DNA of 64,000 nucleotides from Mytilus edulis (GCF_963676685.1 NC_092350.1:3771486-3835485), one strand, 5' to 3'; counted from the stretch's first letter, positions 46,151 through 58,575 are shown. The notes: a model not told the origin generated them from the letters alone. Program-made: numbers and translations.

Positions 46151-47274
46151 TTAAAATGCCCATTATAGACATACAAATGTATCATGCTACATTAAGCTTA
46201 ACATTTTAATTTAACAATTTATATATTTATTCAATAACGACAATGTTGCTGCAATAGGTGCCAAAAACATCAACAATATTTTATTGAAAAGAAACGGCAT
46301 TTTATTTCACTTGTTCTTAAAGAAAAAGATGTTTAATTTCATTTAGTATACGGACACTGTAAATTTTCAATTTAAATGAGTAAAAATTTGTTTATATTTA
46401 TATATTGTGTCTTATACGTCTCTCATTTATCTTTAAAAGATTGATGCATACAACACACATGTTTAAATGTTTTGTTCAGTTCTGTGATTCTCATTTTATG
46501 TTTGTATGTGGTGAGACTTTGAAATAATAATAATGATAAAATATTGAATCTAAAAATATTCAGAAACTATACACTTTTCTTAAATTTATACTTGAGTCAG
46601 AAAATTAAAACCAGCAGTGTCAAAAATAATTTTTTAAGCTGACAAATATTTTACACTCAGCGGCATTCAATATCATTGACATACTATATAGCACTAATCG
46701 CATTATACATGTACATATATTTTGGAAATCTTATCAGTAATCTCTCTATTGAAGATGTTGAAATCTATGTATTATAATTATACGCTTATTAGGCAAATTC
46801 ATATTCTACAAAGATATTTTCAATCATTTTAGTTTTGATAAATACCATTACAAATAACATATTTGTCTCAGTCTCCTGTGTGAGGATATTCGATTGATAT
46901 AAAACAATAAACAATTTAAGGTCGTCAGGTAAATGTGGATTACGGATTAAGATGTTAGATGTCAAACTTGAATTAACAAACTGAGGTGAATTTAACCCGA
47001 ATATGTAGTTTCTCTTCAACAGTGTTTTAATTCCAAGTTCCTTATTTTCATTTAAACTAAATCAATTATATAGAATGATAGAAAGATTCGGAACTAAAGA
47101 TAGTCACAATTAAAAATATGTATTTTGAAAAAAAGACAAAAACCGCCAGATCATATCTGATTTAAATCCAGGGTCCGTATATGCATCTTCTGACATCAGA
47201 CTCAGACTTCTCTTGAACTGAATCTTAATGTGCGTTTTGTTATGCATTCACGTTTCTACTTTGGCTAGAGGTAT
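46151..47274. other. CACTA element interior, unassigned
   Basis: AT-rich, no gene or repeat recognised. Confidence 0.4.
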
Positions 47275-47580
47275 AGGGGGGGGGGGGGGTTGAGATCTCA
47301 TAAACATGTTTAACCCCGCCGCATTTTTGCGCCAGTTATTTTAATTTAGGTTTCTTGTGTACAATTTGGAAATTAGTATGGCGTTTATTATCACTGGATT
47401 ATATATATACATATATATAGTATATATTTGTTTAGGGACCAGCTGAAGGACGCCTCCGGGTGCGGGAATTTCTCGCTACATTGAAGACCTGTTGGTGACC
47501 TTCTGCTCAATGTTGGTTTTTTTTCTTTGGTCGGGTTGTTATCTCTTTGACACATTCCCCATGTCCATTCTCTATATTAC
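47275..47580 (+). repeat. dispersed repeat family A, long copy (inside CACTA)
   Basis: Starts with a run of about 14 G, then TTGAGATCTCATAAACATG and TTTAACCCCGCCGCATTTT. Later come GCTGAAGGACGCCTCCGGGT, TTCTCGCTACATTGAAGACC and ACACATTCCCCATGTCC. This is the fullest copy of family A in the window. Confidence 0.85.
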
Positions 47581-48394
47581 AATGGTACGTAAATTCAGAT
47601 TTTATCCGAAAAGACGGATTTTTCTACATGTTCTACAAAAAATTTGTACAACTATTGAATATTGTAAATGTTTAATGCATAAATGTCCATATCTAGATCG
47701 AACTTGCTTTGCTTCGTCGAAAGTACGAATATAGAAAAATCACAGATTTATATTACAACTAAAAGGTCCTAGAACAGTTGCAGAAATCATCAGAATTTGT
47801 TCATTGTTCGTTATTTGTACATGTATAACTATAATGCGAACCCGAAGTTGTGAAATAGCAACTAAGCGTGAATTCTTTGGAAAAGCGACGGTTCTATGAA
47901 AACCTATTGTCAATTTCAAGTTCTGTTTCGACATCATTATAATATATGTCACTGGACGTTAAAATTTAATCCTTTATTTCGTCTTCGTCTTCGTCAAATA
48001 GTGCTGTTGGTTTCTGCCGAAAAAAATCTTTCAAAAAGTTGTAACCTTTGTAACTTTTTCAGATAATTTGACCACATAACAAGAAATTATACAATAAACA
48101 TTGGTCACGCACGATAGATTCTGATGTAAGACACGTACCGTTACAATACCCAGTTTACACGCATCAGCGCACACAGGTTTGTCGAATAGGCCAGTTGATT
48201 GGAGGAAAGTTACCAAAAACCACGCCTACCTTTAACTATTATCCAATCAAACGCCTTTGACATAAACATAAATAATGCATGGGTAATATTACAGAGATTT
48301 TGAAAAAAGTTGAGACTCTAAATTCTAACTTAAAAGTATAGATTAATGCTCGTAATGCATTTTCGCAATTAATATTAAATTTTAAACATACTTC

Positions 48395-48465
48395 GGCTGT
48401 TGTTTGCTCTATGGTCGGGCGGTTGTCGCTTTGACATATTCACCATTTCCTTTCTCAATTTTATT
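48395..48465 (+). repeat. dispersed repeat family A, short copy (inside CACTA)
   Basis: TTGTTTGCTCTATGGTCGGG and CTTTGACATATTCACCATTT match the 3' end of family A. Confidence 0.75.
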
Positions 48466-48744
48466 TCACCTATCTAGTGAGGAAAAAATACAAATTTAAA
48501 ACAATTGCAAATTACAACTATTTTAAATTATAATGCACAGCAAGGACGTATATTAGTTATCCGTCCGTCTGCACTGTTTGTGATAAATGGGTGTCAAAAT
48601 GTATTAAACAAAAACCTAAAAACCAGTTTCAAGAAGAATTCTTTGCTTTTATTGCAGAATCGCATAAAACATAATGTTGTCGTATTTTCAAAAAGAATCA
48701 TCAATTTGAAAACTACTTTTCCTTTTTACCTTTCTTAATTCATA

Positions 48745-49045
48745 TATTACCATGATTACGCAGATATAGATGTGGTAGTTGCCGATTGAGTCTAGAAGGT
48801 GTCAGGATTTACACAGAGAAGAGAGAATATGCCGTCTCTGTGACTCAAACAACATTGATGACGAGTACCATTACATTATGAATTGTAAAACATTTAAACT
48901 ATAGAAAAAGAAGGAAATGTTTAAGGAACTACTGTTAGTCAAACCCTTATATCTTTAAAGCTGTTCAACAGTTAAACTCATCAAATATTGTAATATTAGA
49001 AAAACTATGTAAAAGTTATAAATGTGAAAGTCAGTCCTCCAAGTT
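48745..49045 (+). mobile_element. LINE C-terminal fragment (inside CACTA), degenerate
   Basis: Pieces in shifted frames read YRCGSCRLSLEG, RLCDSNNIDDEYHYIMNC and NSSNIVILEKLCKSYK. These resemble the cysteine/histidine tail of LINE polyproteins. It may be the same family as 45105-45425. Confidence 0.6.
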
Positions 49046-52000
49046 TATTTAATTGTATCGTTTACACATGCATGTAATAATTTTACCTTATAGTTATGTT
49101 TATGTATGTTATTGATAACTAGCAATTAAAGTTTTATGAGAAATAAAGTATTCGTATTCCTTTAAACCATAAATTACAGTACACGAAGACAGCCTACGGG
49201 TAAAGTACAAGTGAATATATCACAAAGATCATCCGTACGCGTCCCTGTAAATGCAAAACTCTGGATTTTCTATGATAATTACCCGAGAGGTTATAAAAGA
49301 TCTAGAAAAGACATCAAAAGGTGTTTGCCAAAAATGAATTGAAATAAAAGATTTTTGTGTAGACGAGTTACAACATTGCATAAGCATGATTAGAAAATTT
49401 GAACAAAAAATGTAAGTGCACATCTTTCTAGTGGCGAAAAACACGCATATCGAGTTACGTAGACGAAAAAGAATAAGTACATTCATAATGATTATGATGT
49501 AAATTCACGAAATTATAAGGTTATAATTAGAAAACAATCTAAAACACGATTCGTCATTCCCCATGTTTATAGATTAAAACAGAATTATAATTTTAATTCT
49601 TGAATTAAATTCTGAAATTCAAAAGGACTGTTTCTGATACTTGACAGTTCAGCGAACACTATTACATGAAATGCACGATGATTTTGACCGAAAACAAAGG
49701 TGAAAGATTCAAATTGTAAAATCAGCCGCTGAACGGTAGAATTTCTATCAATCATTCAACGATAAAAAAAAAAAGACTATTGAGTGTAAAAGTATGATAG
49801 AAATACTTTTAATTTATTGAAATGCCTGTTAAATTTTTCCAGTCATTGGTTACTAGTGATTGTCAATCCATATCGATATTTCATAGCACTTTTACAAATT
49901 CTGAAAAAAATAAAATAAAAATATAATATTCCCATGGGAAAATATTTCTTCCCATGAGAAGAAATTGTCCCGCACAGTGTTTAACTCCCAAAAAAAGGGA
50001 GTCTAACCAGCAAAGAAATGCTTTATCATCTGTAGATTGATTTTTATATATGAAACGATGTGTATTGATTTTACTTGGTTCAATGTTCAGTGGCAAGTAT
50101 TTTATGTATGCGCAGGTCCTGAGACAAAAAATCCAATTACTCATTCACTTATGGTCTTCAAAAATAACGATTGCGGGATGACGGACAGGAAGACTTCAAA
50201 CGTAACAGTGTGAACTAGCTGTCAGAAACTTAAGTACTCTCAGATCCTTTCTTGCTATTGTCGTTTTGTTCTTCTGGTAAACAAGTGATTCTTTCATTGT
50301 TGAAGACTCTCTAGCGACTATAAAGATGAACAGGAATAAAACGCTGACCATTGATAATTTGTATTTTTGTTAAGCTCTGACTTTGTGTTCGATAAGGTCC
50401 CGTGGACTTTTACTCCATATTCCTTTATTTTCTATAAATGCGTCTGTCTTGACAGTAAGTTGACACGACTTAATACAAGTTAAACCCTTAAATGTAAGAC
50501 ACCAGATGAAAATACTCAAAAAGGAGAGCCAGTTTGGTATTCTGTAAGGTTAGAGTTCAATTCTTCATGAAGAAACGACTAAATGTTTTCTGTATTCAGC
50601 ATAGAATCATATCTTCTAAACTATATTTTTTCGCACAATGTCTGGATATTGGTGGACATGCATCATTGCGAAACCAGACATTTACAAATGAAAATTAATA
50701 CTTATACTATAGCCATTTAGTAGGAAAGTAAATGCACAAAAGACAAGTAAATCAGAAACATGCATGGATCACGCAAAATTATGCAAGGGCGACACCGGAG
50801 TAATGGGAGTTTGCTTCTTGCAAGACATTCGCCGTGAAAACAATTTGATATGAAGACAAGCCTTTGTTTCAACTTTGTTTTAAAATTTCAAACATGAGGC
50901 TGTTACGGCCCAGGTCAATGTTCTTAAGCAACACATATTTTCCTTTCATTTTGCTGTTAGCTTTTTTATATAAATTTTTACATATTATAGACTATTATGA
51001 TTCTTTTTTTTTCAATTTCAGTTAAACACTATATCTGATTTGCTTTTAAATATATTTTTACATGTTTAAATGTCTTTTTCTTTTTCTTCATCTTTTTGAA
51101 ACCCTGGTTTTGTATTACCACTGACCAGTTCAGTAAAGAAACAGCTGACTCATGTTTGCATAAATGTGTTTTTAACCAATCTAACATGCTATTTCCTTAT
51201 TTTTTATTCCGTGTCTATAGATAGTCTTCATCGGGGAGGCAAGATTTATTTTGTCTGTTGGTTGCTTGGCTAGCGTAAGCTAATCGATTTACCTCACATT
51301 TTGAAGTTGGATGGAGATTGTTTTTAAATAAATGCCATACCTTTGTACTTTGGTTTCCTGTCGGATTTTTCTCTATTTTAAATTGGAAAGTTTAAACATT
51401 AGTTTTGCATAATTATTATTTTTGACTTGCAAATGAACGATTAATAAATCTATTCCCATGTGTGCTAGCGAAATGTCTTTAGTGTAATCTCGGAGTGTAA
51501 TTTTTATTTCAACTTTACGTTTGCATCAGGACGACCTAAAACACGAAAACTTTCTTTTTTTTAAGAATGACATTCGTTACTTCAAACAAAGATCGCTTTT
51601 ATCTTCTTTTTTTTTGCAGTAAAAGACCGGTTTCTTTAAAAAAAAAATCTTTCATACAATCGACTGAACGAAGTATAAGCTTCGGGAAGGTCAAGGATTA
51701 TAACATATATTCGTAATTCTGAAAAATTCAATGGTCGAATTGAAGCTTAATACCTACAAAAAAATCTCAATGAGCGAGAAGACTTTCATTTTAGTAATCT
51801 CTGGTGTATTTATGATGGCTTGGTTTGAAGCGAGAACAGACGAACTATGCTTACTAGTGCTGCATAAAAAAACATGAGGATATGGTTTGTCCTTTATTAC
51901 AAATTTGACTCCAATAAGGATAATTTTTGTCTCATAGAAAAATCGGTATTTTTTACCGATAATTTATTTTTCGATTTTTATCGGATATAATAGTTATTTT

Positions 52001-53001
52001 GAAAAATACAAACCGGATAATTATTTATAGAAGTTTCGTATGCTTCATAAATCAAGCTCCGGCAACTTTTGACTTGTTCTAATATAAATAGTAATGATTT
52101 TCATCGGAGAAAAAGATAGATATTTTTGTCGTGATTGGAAGAATCGTAAAAGTGTTATTTTTCTAAATTCTGTTTTGTTTAATCGGACATCGTAGAGTTT
52201 TACTTTGATTTCTTTTTGCCGAACTGGACTTCATATTGTGTATTGATTTGAAACATGAACGCGGACCTCGATGAGAGCACCTGGATTGAAAGTTTGCAAA
52301 CGTTCCGACCAATGAAATTCATTTTAATATGTAACGAGAGCACCTAGATGGAATATTTTATCTATACTACAATCAGTTTTAACTTAGAAATTTTCGCTCA
52401 AATATATAGGAAATAAAATTATATGAAAGCAACAATGCAGAATGTTTCTTTTCCATTTTTTGTTTTTTTTAACAATATTTATGTTCATTTCAATTTGGTA
52501 AGTAGACTTATATTAAATGCCCAAAACGTAAAGGTATGTTTTCTTTTAAAACATTAAAAAACGTAAGAGTATGCCGACAAATAGCCTGTCAAGGTCGTTA
52601 AACTTAAATCAACTTACCCATCTTTATCGCAGACTAAAATTTATCTCATATATACAGAATACATGTTCATTTATTACAAGTACGTCAGGGTGCATGCTAG
52701 CACAATAATCTTTTTACAGAATCGTAAGAACAATATTTTTGTTTGATATTTGTTTCTCTTCCACAATTAACGCCCGATTTGGCAAGTGACCGGTATTACA
52801 ATTTAACACAGTTTTAAAAGTTCAGTGGGCTGCTACTTCATTTAGAATTTTGAGCATGCCTTTCTGTTTATCATATTCAACGTCAACATTATCTTCGTCA
52901 ATTTTATTATTCAACAATATCTTGTTTTTCATTACAAGCTTTTCCAAATATCAATATACAGCAAGAGAATGACTATATGTTGCTTCCCGGAAATATAAGA
53001 C
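49046..53001. other. CACTA element interior, right part
   Basis: Almost 4 kb with no frame over about 90 residues and no recognised repeat. Two GAGAGCACCTGGAT / GAGAGCACCTAGAT motifs lie near 52275 and 52337. No transposase remnant recognised. Confidence 0.45.
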
Positions 53002-53495
53002 ACATCAATTTAAATTATGTACACAATAAATAATTTCTGTGTAGTTTTCCGTGTCTAAATTTGATTTACGAGTACAATATAGTAAACAGAAAAAAAAAGA
53101 GAAACGGTTAATATACAGGAATACATAAAGTTTCGTTACTATATAGTTGCAAAGGATCACACGTTACTTACGATAGATACATCGAGGTCGTTTTGCTTGA
53201 GTGATTTACCTGTAAAAAGCCCGGGTCTCATCCATGTTTAAAACGAATTAATGCATGTTTGAAATAGCTTAACAGGGACGTGGCCTATTAGTTTGACGCA
53301 ACTAACCACTAAATTGATTTCAATTGATCGACTGCAGAGAAATCTATTTGACTGGCGTTAAAATGAATTGATATGAATTGAAATGAATTAAATATAATTT
53401 TTAATTTTTGTCAATCTTTATCAAATAACGATCAATCTCATTTAAATAGCGTTAACACGTTTTTGTCCGATCAAGTTAAATTCGGGTTACTAGTG
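53002..53495 (-). repeat. right inverted terminal repeat of the CACTA element
   Basis: Pairs in reverse complement with the left arm: 53171-53495 at 323 of 325 bases, then 53002-53170 with more differences. It lacks the two unpaired segments present in the left arm. Confidence 0.9.
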
Positions 53496-53498
53496 TAT
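53496..53498 (+). repeat. target-site duplication TAT, right copy
   Basis: TAT directly after the terminal TAGTG. Dropping it together with the element restores the TLR frame. Confidence 0.85.
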
Positions 53499-54514
53499 AT
53501 TTATCATCTATCGAATCAATGGATATATCTGAAAATGATATTTGGTATTTTCCGGTTGGCATATTCAAGCCAATGCCCAACTTGACATATCTTTCTTTAA
53601 GACGGAATTTACTTCAGTCTATTCCGCTACAACTCAGCGATCAAACCAAGATAAAGATGCTTGATATTAGTAACAATCTTCTAACAAGTGTTAGTTCAAC
53701 CATCAGAGGCTGGGCAGATAAAATACAATACTTGCATGGAATGACGTTCATTCTCACTGATAATGCATTTGAATGCACTTGTGACAATATAGACTTTATA
53801 AGATGGATTCAGACTACAAAGGTTAATCTCGACAGCCGATCGTATAAATGTAAATTGTCCAACGGAACAGTTATTGATACACTTATTGCATACAACAACT
53901 TATATGAATTGTTTGCGGACTGTAAGAATAAAATGTTGTTAACTTTGGCATCAACATTGTTATCGACCTGTGTCGCATTCTTATTACTACTTGTAGCCTA
54001 TAGTAGAAGATGGAAAATCATATTCTCTATCTATCGAGTTATTCGCCGTGTTGTTGAACGTAAAGTCCGGAAATACTACCAATACGACGTGTATATATCA
54101 TATGAAGGGGATATTGTCATTTGGATAAAAGATGTATTAATACCAAAACTTGAGAATGAGTGGGGGCTGACGATGTGTATTAAAGATCGAGATTTTTTAG
54201 TTGGAACGAGTCTGGCGGATACAGAGGTAGAGAGCATCCAAAACAGCAGGTCCATTATATTTCTCATCACGCCCGAATTCTTATCGTCACGTGACTGCTT
54301 GTTTGAACTCGATAGAGCAAAATATGAGAAAAGAAATCTAGAGCATATCATTGTAATTACGAAAGATATTACAATAACTGATATTCCAATCGAGTTTTCC
54401 TACATTTGGAATTATGCTTATCTCGTTCAATGGCCAGAGGATCAAGACGATTTAAATGATATTTGGAGAAAGCTGAGGATGCTGCTCATGGATGGCTTCG
54501 TTGTTACAAATTGA
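53499..54514 (+). pseudogene. Toll-like receptor pseudogene, 3' half (LRRCT, TM, TIR)
   Basis: The remainder of the TLR begun at 38736. It continues LSSIESMDISENDIWYF and carries the last LRRs. An LRRCT (ECTCD...YKCKL...FADC), a transmembrane helix (LLTLASTLLS...LLLVAY) and a TIR follow. TIR box 1 is YDVYISYEG and box 2 CIKDRDFLVG. The frame is intact from 53499 to the stop. Relative to the paralogs, two residues are missing in the TIR (AKYEKRNLEH instead of AKYERITKNLER), an in-frame 6-base loss. It has no promoter or signal peptide of its own, so it is a dead half-gene. Confidence 0.95.
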
Positions 54515-55873
54515 ACAGCTTACAGAGAGATTATGTAAACCTTCCAAACGGTGTTTAACTTTTGTATAAACTTGTTTTAGATTACTGCTCTGGTGTTTTA
54601 GGATACCATTTCTATAATTTTTATGGAACAAACCTTCAATACCTTATTAATAAAATTGAGAATGGAACCCACTTTAGCCTTGAACAATGATTTCGGAACC
54701 GACTCTTTCTTAATGACCACGAGAGGTTAATGAACACACTTTGAGTTCTAATCAACTGGATGAGGTGGACCCAACTAATTGAAATTTTAGAAAATTTATG
54801 AAACTGAACAGTAAACATACAAGAGGCAATCGTCCTGCGATTATGACACACAAATGCTAAATGACATAAAGGTCCAATGGCCGAGTGTACATATTAAATA
54901 GCTTTGTACATATTTGTATGATTTATGTAATGATACATATAGCAGGTCCAAAAGGCTCAATAATTATAAATGGACTGTTTAGGGTTCTTAATAGTGATTT
55001 TATTAACACTGACTGCATATGATTTAACCCTACAATATATATAACAATAATAAATACACATTACATAAACAACGTATAACAACATAAAACAGACTTATAG
55101 ATAATGAGGAATAAGTCAAATATATTCTAATGCTATTACTTCTCTTATATTAAAATGAAATACACAAATAACGTCTCATAATCAAGTGCTCTAAAGTATT
55201 ATAAATAAGCATAAGCACTAGCAATCTCAATGTATGTGTTCCGACAAGTACATATAAACACTATAACACTATACAGTTATAAAATGGACAAGACAATCAC
55301 AAACTAAAACATGTAACACATTCCTTACCATATACGTTGTATATGGGTCATGCGTGGAACCATCTACTTGATTTCTATCATAACCAATTCAATATCATAA
55401 TCTGTAGAAATGAATAATGAATTCCAACAGAAGTATAAATTTGTATATAATATCCAATAACAAATATTGTCAAAATGTCACCAAGGCAAATAAAACATGT
55501 AAGTAACAATACTGTCACTAGAAAATTAAATGGAACAACGGAATCAATAGAGAATACCTAAACAACTCACAAGTGACCAATAGAATGACCAGTACTTTCC
55601 CTCCAACACTGAATGAGGTCCAGGACAAGAAAATGACCGAGGACCAATAAAGGAAAGTGTGAAACTGAATACTAAAGAGTGAACATCATAGCTGTATCAA
55701 ATATAATAAGCAAAATAACATATATGACTAAACCTATATTAACTAATACTCTGGCACCTACACAAATCACTGTAATATATAATTAGTAACTTACTAGTTA
55801 GATAATGCGCATGACAAATAGAAATCCATTGAAATACAATGGTATCATGACACGACATATAAATATATATTAC
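54515..55873. other. unassigned intergenic DNA
   Basis: AT-rich. A 20-bp family A end (AAAATTGAGAATGGAA) lies at about 54648. No gene recognised. Confidence 0.4.
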
Positions 55874-55995
55874 ATTTCAATGTTGTATTTCTGTTGTGTC
55901 GTAGTTCTCCTCTTACATTTTATGCGCTTCTGTGTTTGTGTCAATCGATTTATGAATTTTGAACAGCGGTATGCTACTGTTGCCTTTATTTACAA
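55874..55995 (+). repeat. dispersed repeat family C, 3' fragment
   Basis: TGTATTTCTGTTGTGTCGTA and GAACAGCGGTATGCTACTGT match 61690-61820 and 20740-20780. Confidence 0.75.
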
Positions 55996-56539
55996 ATCTG
56001 ACAGATATTGTTCAACATCTTACATCTAATGAGAACGTTAGTTCTACAGGTTATACAGTAGTAGCTTATTCTAAAGTCACTTTCTCTTCAGATTGGTTAG
56101 TAGTGTTTGTAAAGAGCAGGATCATGTCTCCCTGTATCGCTATTCAGTTTCATTTTCTGAAGTATTCATTGTGCTAGTGAGTGTTTTTTTCGTAAAAAGA
56201 GCCTCGAACTAATGTTTCTTAACACAATGAATATTTATCTTAAATTGCCTGATATAGATTTCGAGATTTGCCCTCACGATTTAAGTAGAAATTCGCATTC
56301 TATAGACCCAAAAGTAAATCACAGCGGCAGCAACTTAGTAAAAGTATTGAAGCAAAAACCAATAGAAAGTTGTAAATTTAGGGGATGCCAATTAAGTGGC
56401 ATTGACAGCAACCCAGTTTTAATACTGAAAACCTGGCTACTTAACAGGTGATAGTACGAAGGACTGACGGTTTACGAGTTTGATCATCGAGTAGATGGTA
56501 GAAGTGGAGTCTTGACTACTAGACTGATGATGTTCTAAG
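55996..56539. other. unassigned intergenic DNA
   Basis: The 79-residue frame at 56212 has no recognised similarity and I do not call it a gene. Confidence 0.4.
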
Positions 56540-56885
56540 AGACTGTCTGTACAAAAGCAGCGGCAGTGACCCATTGTTAGTATTGAATGAATAACTACTA
56601 ATAAATATCTCTACGGACAGTCAGTCCACAAGCAGCGTCATCCATCCACCGTTAGAACTGTATAAATTACTACTAGACAACAAAATCTTGTGGCATTGTC
56701 AGTCCTCTTGCAGCGGTCGCGACCAACTTTTAGGACTGTATGAATTACTACTATTAAAATATCTTAAGGTTTTGTCACTCCTGAAGCAGCAGCTGCACAC
56801 TACTGTTAGTACTGTATAAATAAATACTAGAAAGATATATTAAGGGACTGTTAGTCCACAAGTAGCGACAGGGATTAAATTAGAG
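56540..56885 (+). repeat. degenerate tandem repeat of about 80 bp, 4-5 units
   Basis: Blocks like CAGTCCACAAGCAGCG, TGTTAGTACTGTATAAAT and TACTACTAGA recur in order near 56549, 56630, 56710, 56784 and 56867, well diverged from each other. Confidence 0.7.
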
Positions 56886-57429
56886 GAAACTAAGCACTAT
56901 AGTATCGTTTTTAATTGATCTAATTTGAATGATATGAAATTGACACAGTGGAAAGGTATTGGCTCGTTGTTATTTATCTAACTAGGGTTAACCCTATTTA
57001 TAACACCATGTCTGAATAATGTCAAGATATCTGTATTCAGCTGTGAATATAACCAATATTCCCGACACCTAATCCAAAAGTACTGTTGTCTGAATATTTT
57101 GAAATAGAACAATGATTAAAGCATGTTGGAAGATCGTTTTATCATTGTATTTACCAATGTACGACTGATACGATTTCATTGAGGTGTACCATGTAAGGCA
57201 TGTTATGTTAGTAAATATTATTTTTCACAAAATTCCATCGTAATCTGTTATTGATAATTTTTTTCCAGATAATTTTTAACTTTAGATTTTAAAAATATAA
57301 TCTATTTGCTTGTTGGTCACTTGAGTTTTTCCCATTTTTTAAATTTATAATTATTATTCAATTCTTCCTAGGCGGAGAAGCAAATTCTTATATATAGCAA
57401 AAGAAGAACACCAAGTGATCTATAACTTT
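56886..57429. other. unassigned intergenic DNA
   Basis: No gene recognised. Confidence 0.4.
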
Positions 57430-57945
57430 ATATGAAAACTAGAGGCTCTTAAGAGCCTGTGTCGCTCACCTTGGTCTATGTGCATACATGTATTAAACAA
57501 AGGACACAGATGGATTCATGACAAAATTGTGTTTTGATGATGGTGATGTGTTTGTAGATCTTACTTTACTGAACATTCTTGCTACATACAATTTTCTCTA
57601 TCTATAATAAACTTGGACCTTTAGATACACAGAAGAAAAATAATTTACAAACATTTATAAAATTAATGAATATTGTTAAAAATTGACTATAAAGGGCAAT
57701 AACTCTTTGAGGGGGGTAACTGACCATTTAGGTCATGTTGAATTATTTGTAGATCTTACTTTGCTGAGCATTATAGCTGTTGACAGTTTATCTCTATCTA
57801 TACTGATATTCAAGATAATAACTAAAAACAGCAAAATTTCTTTAAAACTTACCAATTGTGGGGCAGCAACCCAACAACCCATTGTCCAATTCATCTGAAA
57901 ATTTCAGAGCAGATAAATATTGACTAGATAAACAATTCAACCCCT
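57430..57945 (+). repeat. widespread bivalve interspersed repeat
   Basis: Opens with AGAGGCTCTTAAGAGCCTGT and GTCGCTCACCTTGGTCTATG. It continues with AAAGGGCAATAACTCTTTGA and AAAAACAGCAAAATTTCTTT, and ends near GATAAACAATTCAACCCC. I recognise this from memory as a repeat found across many bivalve genomes. AGGCTCTTAAGAGCCT is a perfect 16-bp palindrome. Not coding. Confidence 0.8.
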
Positions 57946-57949
57946 TTCA

Positions 57950-58432
57950 GATTAAAGTATGGTATTGTATTGCCGAGTTTTGTTTTCTCTTTATGATATA
58001 TCGTGATCATAAATGTTTGAGCCAACCTTGATTGATTGTGTTAAAGTGACCATTAAAGTATTGTACTGTATTGCCGATTTTAGTTTTCTCTTTCTATATA
58101 TCGTGATGATGAATGTTTGAGCCTTGATTGATTGTGTTATAGTGACCATTAAAGAATGGTACTGCATTGCCGATTTTTGTTTTCTCTTTCTATATATCGT
58201 GATGATGAATGTTTGAGCCTTGATTGATTGTGTTATAGTGACCATTAAAGAATGGTACTGCATTGCCGATTTTTGTTTTCTCTTTCTATATATCGTGATC
58301 ATGAATGTTTGAGCCTTGATTGATTGTGTTATAGTGACCATTAAAGTATGGTATTGTATTGCCGATTTTAGATTTCTCTTTCTATATATCGTGATCATGA
58401 ATGTTTGAACAAACCTTGATTGATTGTTTTAT
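57950..58432 (+). repeat. 96-bp minisatellite upstream of TLR 3, about 4.5-5 copies
   Basis: ATGTTTGAGCCTTGATTGAT recurs at 58013, 58113, 58209, 58305 and 58401, a step of 96 (100 once because of a 4-bp gain). It ends about 145 bases before the start codon of the TLR at 58576. A 135-residue frame on the other strand is a repeat artefact. Confidence 0.95.
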
Positions 58433-58575
58433 TGATACTTGTGTTTTTATTGAAACTTGAAAATAATATTGAAACTACTTGAAGCTTATCTTTGTCTAAT
58501 AAAGTGCAATACACAGTACGAATAAGTTAATGGACATATAGCATTTTCAGAACGGATTTTATTTATATCAAAAGA

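Larger units (their letters stand above)
40227..53495. mobile_element. CACTA-type DNA transposon, 13.3 kb, non-autonomous, inside a TLR gene
   Basis: The ends are CACTAGTAACCCGAATTTAA and its exact complement ending TTAAATTCGGGTTACTAGTG. The outermost 325 bases of each side (40227-40551 and 53171-53495) match at all but two positions in inverted orientation. TAT flanks both sides. Joining the TLR halves across one TAT restores the frame, with spacing identical to the intact paralogs. CACTA...TAGTG ends with a 3-bp duplication fit the CACTA (EnSpm/CMC) superfamily. The long inverted repeats are unusual for that group. No frame over about 100 residues lies inside, and I recognise no transposase, so movement in trans is inferred. 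Nested repeats fill part of the interior. A Polinton is unlikely: no polymerase, integrase or capsid frames are present. Confidence 0.92.

Noticed and set aside
40227-53495. Polinton/Maverick or endogenous viral element
   Set aside because: Size fits loosely, but there is no polymerase, integrase, protease or capsid frame, and the CACTA ends with 3-bp duplication do not match.
40222-53500. 5-bp target duplication TATAT instead of TAT
   Set aside because: TATAT is present on both sides, but removing five bases leaves the TLR out of frame. Removing three restores frame and length.
53519-54514. An independent short TIR-domain gene starting at the ATG at 53519
   Set aside because: That ATG is an internal Met conserved in the 11294-13798 paralog, there is no signal peptide, and the upstream codons continue the split TLR.
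57991-58398. 135-residue repetitive frame on the minus strand
   Set aside because: Caused by the 96-bp minisatellite (96 is a multiple of three), with no other support.
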